Source of the DNA: Xylocopa sonorina
Lineage: Eukaryota; Arthropoda; Insecta; Hymenoptera; Apidae
Assembly: GCF_050948175.1 (NCBI RefSeq)
Contig: NW_027490098.1
Location: 1,922,001-1,986,000, forward strand
DNA: 64,000 bases
Reading direction: 5' to 3'
Made by a program: the position numbers and the translations under genes. Below the pieces are notes generated by a model that made no database searches, had not been told where the DNA came from, and saw nothing but the letters and a program-made list of their open reading frames with translations. Shown here in pieces: positions 47,401 through 60,900 of the stretch (position 1 is its first letter; every line of letters starts with the position of its first letter).

Positions 47401-47772
47401 TCAAGAATCATTAGAAATCTATTGCTACGATACGTAGACATCTGCAGACGCTATTTCCTTGCACGGAAGTGCCGCATTTACTTTCATTTGAAATGTAGAC
47501 GAGGAACGCATAACACTTCGCAATGAATATTATATCTTATCATGAAACATAGATATGAGATGCAATATCTCGTTTTAAGAAGCATTAGAACTCTATTGCT
47601 ACGATACCTAGACATCTGCAGACGCTATTTCCTAGCAAGGAAGTGTCGCATTTACATTCATTTGAAGTGTAGACGAGAAATATATGACACTTCGCAAATC
47701 ATATTATATCTTACCATGAAACATAGAAATGAGATGCGATATCGCTTTTTAAGAAGCATTAGAAATCTATAG
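41476..47772 (+). repeat. Segmental duplication at 4521 bp offset
   Basis: Sequence around 41980-43250 recurs at 46501-47770 at an offset of exactly 4521 bp (25 x 174 + 171), including rare variants such as GACGAAGAATAC (42291, 46812) and AAACGTTATTTCC (42752, 47273). Parts of the same order are also at 34522-36300. Only the two ends of the stated range are the duplicated arms; the middle is other monomers. Confidence 0.7.
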
Positions 47773-50484
47773 CAACGATACGTAGACATCTGCAAACGCT
47801 ATTTCCTAGCGAGGAAGTGTCGCATTCACATTCATTTGAAGAGTAGACGAGGAATGCATAACACTTCGCAATGAATATTACATCTTATCATGAAACATAG
47901 ATATGAGATGCAATATCTCGTTTTAAGAAGCATTAGAACTCTATTGCTACGATACCTAGACATCTGCAGACGCTATTTCCTAGCAAGGAAGTGTCGCATT
48001 TACATTCATTTGAAGTGTAGACGAGGAATACATGACACTTCGCAAATCATGTTATATCTTACCATGAAACATAGATATGAGATGCGACATCGCGTTTTAA
48101 GAATCATATGAACTCTATTGCTACGATACGTAGACATCTGCAAACGCTATTTCCTTGCAAGGAAGTGTCGCATTTACTTTCATTTGAATCGTAGACGAGG
48201 AATGCATAACACTTCGCAATGAATATTATATCTTATCATGAAACATAGATATGAGATGCAATATCTCGTTTTAAGAAGCATTAGAACTCTATTGCTACGA
48301 TACCTAGACATCTGCAGACGCTATTTCCTAGCAAGGTTGTGTCGCATTTACATTCATTTGAAGTGCAGACGAGGAATACATGACACTTCGCAAAACATAT
48401 TATATCTTACCATGAAACATAGAAATGAGATGCTATATCGCGTTTTAAGAAGCATTAGAAATCTATTGCTATGATACGTAGACATCTGCAAACGCTATTT
48501 CCTAGCGCGGAAGTGTCGCATTCACATTCATTTGAAGTGTAGACGAGGAATACATAACACTTCGCAAATCATATTATATCTTACCATGAAACATAGAAAT
48601 GAGATGCGATAACGCATTTTTAGAATCATAAGAACTCTATTGCTACGATACGTAGACATCTGCAAATGCTATTTCCTAGCGAGGAAGTATCGCATTCACA
48701 TTCATTTGAAGTGTAGACGAGGAATACATAACAATTCGCAAATCATGTTATATCTTACCAAGAAACATAGATATGAGATGCGATATCGCGTTTTAAGAAT
48801 CATATGAACTCTATTGCTACGATACGTAGAAATCTGCAAACGCTATTTCCTTGCAAGGAAGTGTCGCATTTACTTTCATTTGAATCGTAGACGAGAAATG
48901 CATAACACTTCGCAATGAATGTTATATCTTATCATGAAACATAGATATGAGATGCGATATCGCGTTTTAAGGATCATATGAACTCTATTGCTACGATACG
49001 TAGACATCTGCAAACGCTATTTCCTTGCAAGGAAGTGTCGGATTTACTTTCATTTGAAGTGTAGACTAGGAATACATAACACTTCGCAAATCATATTATA
49101 TCTTACCATGAAACACAGAAATGAGATGCGATATCGCGTTTTAAAAAGCATTACAAATCTATTGCTACGATACGTAGACATCTGCAGACGCTATTTCCTT
49201 GCACGGAAGTGCCGCATTTACTTTCATTTGAAATGTAGACGAGGAACGCATAACACTTCGCAATGAATATTATATCTTATCATGAAACATAGATATGAGA
49301 AGCAATATCTCGTTTTAAGAAGCATTAGAACTCTATTGCTACGATACCTAGACATCTGCAGACGCTATTTCCTAGCAAGGAAGTGTCGCATTTACATTCA
49401 TTTGAAGTGTAGACGAGAAATACATGACACTTCGCAAATCATATTATATCTTACCATGAAACATAGAAATGAGATGCGATATCGCTTTTTAAGAAGCATT
49501 AGAAATCTATAGCAACGATACGTAGACATCTGCAAACGCTATTTCCTAGCGAGGAAGTATCGCATTCACATTCATTTGAAGTGTGGACGAGGAATACATA
49601 ACACTTCGCAAATCATGTTATATCTTACCACGAAACATAGAAATGAGATGCGATATCGCGTTTTAAGAATCATATGAACTCTATTGCTACGATACGTAGA
49701 CATCTGCAATCGCTATTTCCTTGCAAGGAAGTGTAGCATTTACTTTCATTTGAATCGTAGACGAGGAATGCATAACACTTTGCAATGAATATTATATCTT
49801 ATCACAAAACATAGATATGAGATGCAATATCTCGTTTTAAGAAGCATTTGAACTCTATTGCTTCGATACGTAGACATCTGCAAACGCTATTTCCTTGCAA
49901 GGAAGTGTCGCATTTTCATTCATTTGAATCGTAGACGAGGAATGCATAACACTTCGCAATGAATATTATATCTTATCATGAAACATAGAAATGAGATGCG
50001 ATATCGCGTTTTAAGAAGCATTAGAAATCTATTGCTACGATACGTAGACATCTGCAAACACTATTTCCTTGCAAGGAAGTGTCGCATTTACATTCATTTG
50101 AAGTGTAGACGAGGAATACATAACACTTCGCAAATCATATTATATCTTACCATGAAACATAGAAATGAGATGCGATATCGCGTTTTAAGAAGCATTACAA
50201 ATCTAATGCTACGATACGTAGACATCTGCAAACGCTATTTCCTTGCAAGGAAGTGTCGCATTTACATTCATTTGAAGTGTAGACGAGGAATACATAACAC
50301 TTCGCAAATCATATTATATCTTACCATGAAACATAGAAATGAGATGCGATATCGCGTTTTAAGAATCATAAGAACTCTATTGCTACGATACGTAGACATC
50401 TGCAAACGCAATTTCCTTGCAAGGAAGTGTCGCATTTACATTCATTTGAATCGTAGACGAGGAATGCATAACACTTCGCAATGA

Positions 50485-52065
50485 ATATTATATCTTATCA
50501 TGAAACATAGATATGAGATGCAATATCTCGTTTTAAGAAGCATTTGACCTCTATTGCTACGATACCTAGACATCTGCAGACGCTATTTCCTAGCAAGGAA
50601 GTGTTGCATTTACATTCATTTGAAGTGTAGACGAGGAATACATGGCACTTCGCAAATCATATTATATCTTACCACGAAACATAGAAATGAGATGCGACAT
50701 CGCGTTTTAAGAAGCATTAGAAATCTACTGCTACGATACGTAGACATGTGCAAACGCTATTTCCTTGCAAGGAAGTGTCGCATTTACATTCATTTGAATC
50801 GTAGACGAGGAATGCATAACACTTCGCATTGAATATTATATCTTACCATGAAACACAGAAATGAGATGCGATATCGCGTTTTAAGAAGCATTAGAAATCT
50901 ATTGCTACGATACGTAGACATCTGCAAACGCTATTTCCTAGCGAGGAAGTGTCGCATTCACATTCATTTGAAGTGTAGACGAGGAATACATAACACTTCG
51001 CAAATCATATTATATCTTACCATGAAACATAGAAATGAGATGCGTTAACGCATTTTTAGAATCATAAGAACTCTATTGCTACGATACGTAGACATCTGCA
51101 AACGCTATTTCCTTGCAAGGAAGTGTCGCATTTACATTCATTTGAATCGTAGACGAGGAATGCATAACACTTCGCAATGAATATTATATCTTATCATGAA
51201 ACATAGATATGAGATGCAATATCTCGTTTTAAGAAGCATATGAACTCTATTGCTTCGATACGTAGACATCTGCAAACGCTATTTCTTTGCAAGGAACTGT
51301 CACATTTACATTCATTTGAAGTGTAGACGAGGAATACATAACACTTCGCAAATCATATTACATCTTATCATGAAACATAGAAATGAGATGCGATATCGCG
51401 TTTTAAGAAGCATTACAAATCTAATGCTACGATACGTAGACATCTGCAAACGCTATTTCCTTGCAAGGAAGTGTCGCATTTACATTCATTTGAAGTGTAG
51501 ACGAGGAATACATAACACTTCGCAAATCATATTATATCTTACCATGAAACATAGAAATGAGATGCGATATCGCGTTTTAAGAAGCATTAGAAATCTATTG
51601 CTACGATACGTAGACATCTGCAAACGCAATTTCCTTGCAAGGAAGTGTCGCATTTACATTCATTTGAATCGTAGACGAGGAATGCATAACACTTCGCAAT
51701 GAATATTATATCTTATCATGAAACATAGATATGAGATGCAATATCTCGTTTTAAGAAGCATTTGACCTCTATTGCTACGATACCTAGACATCTGCAGACG
51801 CTATTTCCTAGCAAGGAAGTGTTGCATTTACATTCATTTGAAGTGTAGACGAGGAATACATGGCACTTCGCAAATCATATTATATCTTACCACGAAACAT
51901 AGAAATGAGATGCGACATCGCGTTTTAAGAAGCATTAGAAATCTATTGCTACGATACGTAGACATCTGCAAACGCTATTTCCTTGCAAGGAAGTGTCGCA
52001 TTTACATTCATTTGAATCGTAGAGGAGGAATGCATAACACTTCGCATTGAATATTATATCTTACC
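50485..52065 (+). repeat. 1218-bp higher-order repeat (7 monomers)
   Basis: The block beginning near 50485 recurs at an offset of 1218 bp (7 x 174). Markers are CATTTGACCTCTATTGC at 50540 and 51758, AAGTGTTGCATTTAC at 50600 and 51818, and ACATGGCACTTCGC at 50641 and 51859. Only about 500-600 bp at each end of the offset was compared. Confidence 0.65.
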
Positions 52066-54975
52066 ATGAAACACAGAAATGAGATGCGATATCGCGTTTT
52101 AAGAAGCATTAGAAATCTATTGCTACGATACGTAGACATCTGCAAACGCTATTTCCTAGCGAGGAAGTGTCGCATTCACATTCATTTGAAGTGTAGACGA
52201 GGAATACATAACACTTCGCAAATCATATTACATCTTATCATGAAACATAGAAATGAGATGCGATATCGCGTTTTAAGAAGCATTACAAATCTAATGCTAC
52301 GATACGTAGACATCTGCAAACGCTATTTCCTTGCAAGGAAGTGTCGCATTTACATTCATTTGAAGTGTAGACGAGGAATACATAACACTTCGCAAATCAT
52401 ATTATATCTTACCATGAAACATAGAAATGAGATGCGATATCGCGTTTTAAGAAGCATTAGAAATCTATTGCTACGATACGTAGACATCTGCAAACGCTAT
52501 TTCCTTGCAAGGAAGTGTCGCATTTACATTCATTTGAATCGTAGACGAGGAATGCATAACACTTTGCAATGAATATTATATCTTACCATGAAACACAGAA
52601 ATGAGATGCGATATCGCGTTTTAAGAAGCATTACAAATCTAATGCTACGATACGTAGACATCTGCAAACGCTATTTCCTTGCAAGGAAGTGTCGCATTCA
52701 CATTCATTTGAAGTGTAGACCAGGAATACATAACACTTCGCAAATCATATTATATCTTACTATGAAACATAGAAATGAGATGCGATATCGCGTTTTAAGA
52801 ATCATATGAACTCTATTGCTACGATACGTATACATCTGCAATCTCAATTTCCTTGCAAGGAAGTGTAGCATTTACTTTCATTTGAATCGTAGACGAGGAA
52901 TGCATAACACTTCGCAATGAATATTATATCTTATCACGAAACATAGATATGAGATGCAATATCTCGTATTAAGAAACATTTGAACTCTATTGCTACGATA
53001 CCTAGACATCTGCAAACGCTATTTCCTTGCAAGGAAGTGTCGCATTTACATTCATTTGAATCGTAGACGAGGAATGCATAACACTTCGCAATGAATATTA
53101 TATCTTACCATGAAACACAGAAATGAGATGCGATATCGCGTTTTAAGAAGCATTAGAAATCTATTGCTACGATACGTAGACATCTGCAAACGCTATTTCC
53201 TAGCGAGGAAGTGTTGCATTCACATTCATTTGAAGTGTAGACGAGGAATACATAACACTTCGCAAATCATGTTATATCTTACCATGAAACATAGAAATGA
53301 GATGCGATATCGCGTTTTAAGAATCATGTGAACTCTATTGCTACGATACGTAGACATCTGCAATCGCTATTTCCTTGCAAGGAAGTGTAGCATTTACTTT
53401 CATTTGAATCTTAGACGAGGAATGCATAACACTTCGCAACGAATATTATATCTTATCACAAAACATAGATATGAGATGCAATATCTCGTTTTAAGAAGCA
53501 TTTGAACTCTATTGCTTCGATACGTAGACATCTGCAAACGCTATTTCCTTGCAAGGAAGTGTCGCATTTACATTCATTTGAAGTGTAGACGAGGAATACA
53601 TGACACTTCGCAAATCATATTATATCTTACCATGAAACACAGAAATGAGATGCGATATCGCGTTTTAAGAAGCATTAGAACACTATTGCTACGATACGTA
53701 GACAACTGCAAACGCTATTTCCTTGCCAGGAAGTGTCGCATTTACATTCATTTGAAGTGTAGACGAGGAATACATGACACTTCGCAAATCATATTATATC
53801 TTGCCATGAAACATAGAAATGAGATGTGATATCGCGTTTTAAAAAGCAGTAGAAATCTATTGCTACGATACGTAGACATCTGCAATCGCTATTTCTTTGC
53901 AAGGAAGTGTCACATTTACATTCATTTGAAGTGTAGACGAGGAATACATAACACTTCGCAAATCATATTATATCTTACCATGAATCATAGAAATGAGATG
54001 CGATATCGCGTTTTAAGAATCATAAGAACTCTATTGCTACGATACGTAGACATATGCAAACGCTATTTCCTTGCAAGGAAGTGTCGCATTTACATTCAAT
54101 TGAATCGTAGACGAGGAATGCATAACACTTCGCAATGAATATTATATCTTATCATGAAACATAGATATGAGATGCAATATCTCGTTTTAAGAAGCATTTG
54201 AACTCTATTGCTACGATACCTAGACATCTGCAGACGCTATTTCCTAGCAAGGAAGTGTTGCATTTACATTCATTTGAAGTGTAGACGAGGAATACATGGC
54301 ACATCGCAAATCATATTATATCTTACCACGAAACATAGAAATGAGATGCGATATCGCGTTTTAAGAAGCATTAGAAATCTATTGCTACGATACGCAGACA
54401 TCTGCAAACGCTATTTCCTAGCGAGGAAGTGTCGCATTCACATTCATTTGAAGTGTAGACGAGGAATACATAACACTTCGCAAATCATGCTATATCTTAC
54501 CCTGAAACATAGAAATGAGATACGATATCGCGTTTTAAGAATCATATGAACTCTATTGCTACGATACGTAGACATCTGCAAACGCTATTTCCTTGCAAGG
54601 AAGTGTAGCATTTACTTTCATTTGAATCATAGACGAGGAATGCATAACACTTCGCAATGAATATTATATCTTATCACAAAACATAGATATGAGATGCAAT
54701 ATCTCGTTTTAAGAAGCATTTGAAGTCTATTGCTTCGATACGTAGACATTTGCAAACGCTATTTCCTTGCAAGGTAGTGTCGCATTTACATTCATTTGAT
54801 GTGTAGACGAGGAATACATAACACTTCGCAAATCATATTACATCTTACCATGAAACATAGAAATGAGATGCGATATCGCGTTTTAAGAAGCATTAGAACT
54901 CTATTGCTACGATACGTAGACATCTGCAAACGCTATTTCCTTGCAAGGAAGTGTCGCATTTACATTCATTTATAT

Positions 54976-57900
54976 CGTAGACGAGGAATGCATAACACTT
55001 CGCAATGAATATTATATCTTATCATGAAACATAGATATGAGATGCAATATCTCGTTTTAAGAAGCATTTGAACTCTATTGCTTCGATACGTAGACATCTG
55101 CAAACGCTATTTCTTTGCAAGGAAGTGTCACATTTACATTCATTTGAAGTGTAGACGAGGAATACATAACACTTCGCAAATCATATTACATCTTATCATG
55201 AAACATAGAAATGAGATGCGATATCGCGTTTTAAGAAGCATTACAAATCTAATGCTACGATACGTAGACATCTGCAAACGCTATTTCCTTGCAAGGAAGT
55301 GTCGCATTTACATTCATTTGAAGTGTAGATGAGGAATACATAACACTTCGCAAATCATATTATATCTTACCATGAAACATAGAAATGAGATGCGATATCG
55401 CGTTTTAAGAATCATAAGAACTCTATTGCTACGATACGTAGACATCTGCAAACGCTATTTCCTTGCAACGAAGTGTCGCATTTACATTCATTTGAAGTGT
55501 AGACGAGGAATACATAACACTTCGCAAATCATATTGTATCTTACCATGAAACATAGAAATGAGATGCGATATCGCGTTTTAAGAAGCATTAGAAATCTAT
55601 TGCAACGATACGTAGACATCTGCAAACGCTATTTCCTAGCGAGGAAGTGTCGCATTCACATTCATTTGAAGTGTAGACGAGGAATACATAACACTTCGCA
55701 AATTATATTACATCTTACCATGAAACATAGAAATGAGATGCGATATCGCGTTTTAAGAATCATATGAACTCTATTGCTACGATACGTATACATCTGCAAT
55801 CTCAATTTCCTTGCAAGGAAGTGTTGCATTTACTTTCATTTGAATCGTAGACGAGGAATGCATAACACTTCGCAATGAATATTATATCTTATCACGAAAC
55901 ATAGATATGAGATGCAATATCTCGTATTAAGAAGCATTTGAACTCTATTGCTTCGATACGTAGACATCTGCAAACGCTATTTCCAAGCGAGGAAGTGTCG
56001 CATTCACATTCATTTGAAGTGTAGACGAGGAATACATAACACTTCGCAAATCATATTATATCTTACCATGAAACATAGAAATGAGATGCGTTAACGCATT
56101 TTTAGAATCATAAGAACTCTATTGCTACGATACGTAGACATCTGCAAACGCTATTTCCTTGCAAGGAAGTGTCGCATTTACATTCATTTGAATCGTAGAC
56201 GAGGAATGCATAACACTTCGCAATGAATATTATATCTTATCATGAAACATAGATATGAGATGCAATATCTCGTTTTAAGAAGCATTTGAACTCTATTGCT
56301 TCGATACGTAGACATCTGCAAACGCTATTTCTTTGCAAGGAAGTGTCACATTTACATTCATTTGAAGTGTAGACGAGGAATACATAACACTTCGCAAATC
56401 ATATTACATCTTATCATGAAACATAGAAATGAGATGCGATATCGCGTTTTAAGAAGCATTACAAATCTAATGCTACGATACGTAGACATCTGCAAACGCT
56501 ATTTCCTTGCAAGGAAGTGTCGCATTTACATTCATTTGAAGTGTAGACGAGGAATACATAACACTTCGCAAATCATATTATATCTTACCATGAAACATAG
56601 AAATGAGATGCGATATCGCGTTTTAAGAATCATTAGAACACTATTGCTACGATACGTAGACAACTGCAAACGCTATTTCCTTGCCAGGAAGTGTCGCATT
56701 TACATTCATTTGAAGTGTAGACGAGGAATACATAACACTTCGCAAATCATATTATATCTTACCATGAAACATAGAAATGAGATGCGTTAACGCATTTTTA
56801 GAATCATAAGAACTCTATTGCTACGATACGTAGACATCTGCAAACGCTATTTCCTTGCAAGGAAGTGTCGCATTTACATTCATTTGAATCGTAGACGAGG
56901 AATGCATAACACTTCGCAATGAATATTATATCTTATCATGAAACATAGATATGAGATGCAATATCTCGTTTTAAGATGCATTTGAACTCTATTGCTTCGA
57001 TACGTAGACATCTGCAAACGCTATTTCCTAGCGAGGAAGTGTCGCATTCACATTCATTTGATGTGTAGACGAGGAATACATAACACTTCGCAAATCATGT
57101 TATATCTTACCATGAAACATAGAAATGAGATGCGATATCGCGTTCTAAGAAGCATTAGAAATCTATTGCTACGATACGTAGACATCTGCAAACGCTATTT
57201 CCTAGCGAGGAAGTGTCGCATTCACATTCATTTGATGTGTAGACGAGGAATACATATCACTTCGCAAATCATGTTATATCTTACCATGAAACATAGAAAT
57301 GAGATGCGATATCGCGTTTTAAGAATCATATGAACTCTATTGCTACGATACGTAGACATCTGCAATCGCTATTTCCTTGCAAGGAAGTGTAGCATTTACT
57401 TTCATTTGAATCGTAGACGAGGAATGCATAACACTTCGCAATGAATATTATATCTTATCACAAAACATAGATATGAGATGCAATATCTCGTTTTAAGATG
57501 CATTTGAACTCTATTGCTTCGATACGTAGACATCTGCAAACGCTATTTCCTTGCAAGGAAGTGTCGCATTTACATTCATTTGAAGTGTAGACGAGGAATA
57601 CATGACACTTCGCAAATCATATTATATCTTACCATGAAACACAGAAATGAGATGCGATATCGCGTTTTAAGAATCATAAGAACTCTATTGCTAGGATACG
57701 TAGACATCTGCAAACGCTATTTCCTTGCAAGGAAGTATCGCATTTACATTCATTTGAAGTGTAGACGAGGAATACATGACACTTCGCAAATCATGTTATA
57801 TCTTACCATGAAACACAGAAATGAGATGCGATATCGCGTTTTAAGAAGCATTACAAATCTATTGCTACGATACGTAGACATCTGCAAACCCTATTTCCTT

Positions 57901-60900
57901 GCAAGGAAGTGTCGCATTTACATTCATTTGAAGTGTAGACGAGGAATACATAAAACTTCGCAAATCATATTATATCTTACTATGAAACATAGAAATGAGA
58001 TGCGATATCGCGTTTTAAGAATCATATGAACTCTATTGCTACGGTACCTAGACATCTGAAGACGCTATTTCCTAGCAAGGAAGTGTCGCATTTACATTCA
58101 TTTGAAGTGTAGACGAGGAATACATGACACTTCGCAAATCATATTATATCTTACCATGAAACATAGAAATGAGATGCGATATCGCGTTTTAAGAAGCATT
58201 AGAAATCTATTGCTACGACACGTAGACATCTGCAAACGCAATTTCCTTGCAAGGAAGTGTCGCATTTACATTCGTTTGAATCGTAGACGAGGAATGCATA
58301 ACACTTCGCAATGAATATTATATCTTATCATGAAACATAGATATGAGATGCAATATCTCGTTTTAAGAAGCATTTGACCTCTATTGCTACGATACCTAGA
58401 CATCTGCAGACGCTATTTCCTAGCAAGGAAGTGTTGCATTTACATTCATTTGAAGTGTAGACGAGGAATACATGGCACTTCGCAAATCATATTATATCTT
58501 ACCACGAAACATAGAAATGAGATGCGATATCGCGTTTTAAGAAGCATTAGAAATCTATTGCTACGATACGTAGACATCTGCAAACGCTATTTCCTTGCAA
58601 GGAAGTGTCGCATTTACATTCATTTGAATCGTAGACGAGGAATGCATAACACTTCGCAATGAATATTATATCTTACCATGAAACACAGAAATGAGATGCG
58701 ATATCGCGTTTTAAGAAGCATTAGAAATCTATTGCTACGATACGTAGACATCTGCAAACGCTATTTCCTAGCGAGGAAGTGTCGCATTCACATTCATTTG
58801 AAGTGTAGACGAGGAATACATAACACTTCGCAAATCATATTATATCTTACCATGAAACATAGAAATGAGATGCGATATCGCGTTTTAAGAATCATTAGAA
58901 CACTATTGCTACGATACGTAGACAACTGCAAACGCTATTTCCTTGCCAGGAAGTGTCGCATTTACATTCATTTGAAGTGTAGACGAGGAATACATAACAC
59001 TTCGCAAATCATATTATATCTTACCATGAAACATAGAAATGAGATGCGTTAACGCATTTTTAGAATCATAAGAACTCTATTGCTACGATACGTAGACATC
59101 TGCAAACGCTATTTCCTTGCAAGGAAGTGTCGCGTTTACATTCATTTGAATCGTAGACGAGGAATGCATAACACTTCGCAATGAATATTATATCTTATCA
59201 TGAAACATAGATATGAGATGCAATATCTCGTTTTAAGATGCATTTGAACTCTATTGCTTCGATACGTAGACATCTGCAAACGCTATTTCCTAGCAAGGAA
59301 GTGTCGCATTCACATTCATTTGATCTGTAGACGAGGAATACATAACACTTCGCAAATCATGTTATATCTTACCATGAAACATAGAAATGAGATGCGATAT
59401 CGCGTTCTAAGAAGCATTAGAAATCTATTGCTACGATACGTAGACATCTGCAAACGCTATTTCCTAGCGAGGAAGTGTCGCATTCACATTCATTTGATGT
59501 GTAGACGAGGAATACATATCACTTCGCAAATCATGTTATATCTTACCATGAAACATAGAAATGAGATGCGATATCGCGTTTTAAGAATCATAAGAACTCT
59601 ATTGCTAGGATACGTAGACATCTGCAAACGCTATTTCCTTGCAAGGAAGTATCGCATTTACATTCATTTGAAGTGTAGACGAGGAATACATGAAACTTCG
59701 CAAATCATGTTATATCTTACCATGAAACACAGAAATGAGATGCGATATCGCGTTTTAAGAAGCATTACAAATCTATTGCTACGATACGTAGACATCTGCA
59801 AACGCTATTTCCTTGCAAGGAAGTGTCGCATTTACATTCATTTGAAGTGTAGACGAGGAATACATAAAACTTCGCAAATCATATTATATCTTACTATGAA
59901 ACATAGAAATGAGATGCGATATCGCGTTTTAAGAATCATATGAACTCTATTGCTACGGTACCTAGACATCTGAAGACGCTATTTCCTAGCAAGGAAGTGT
60001 CGCATTTACATTCATTTGAAGTGTAGACGAGGAATACATGACACTTCGCAAATCATATTATATCTTACCATGAAACATAGAAATGAGATGCGATATCGCG
60101 TTTTAAGAAGCATTAGAAATCTATTGCCACGATACGTAGACAACTGCAAACGCTATTTCCTTGCCAGGAAGTGTCGCATTTACATTCATTTGAAGTGTAG
60201 ACGAGGAATACATAACACTTCGCAAATCATATTATATCTTACCATGAAACATAGAAATGAGATGCGTTAACGCATTTTTAGAATCATAAGAACTCTATTG
60301 CTACGATACGTAGACATCTGCAAACGCTATTTCCTTGCAAGGAAGTGTCGCATTTACATTCATTTGAATCGTAGACGAGGAATGCATAACACTTCGCAAT
60401 GAATATTATATCTTATCATGAAACATAGATATGAGATGCAATATCTCGTTTTAAGAAGCATTTGAACTCTATTGCTTCGATACGTAGACATCTGCAAACG
60501 CTATTTCTTTGCAAGGAAGTGTCACATTTACATTCATTTGAAGTGTAGACGAGGAATACATAACACTTCGCAAATCATATTACATCTTATCATGAAACAT
60601 AGAAATGAGATGCGATATCGCGTTTTAAGAAGCATTACAAATCTAATGCTACGATACGTAGACATCTGCAAACGCTATTTCCTTGCAAGGAAGTGTCGCA
60701 TTTACATTCATTTGAAGTGTAGATGAGGAATACATAACACTTCGCAAATCATATTATATCTTACCATGAAACATAGAAATGAGATGCGATATCGCGTTTT
60801 AAGAATCATAAGAACTCTATTGCTACGATACGTAGACATCTGCAAACGCTATTTCCTTGCAACGAAGTGTCGCATTTACATTCATTTGAAGTGTAGACGA

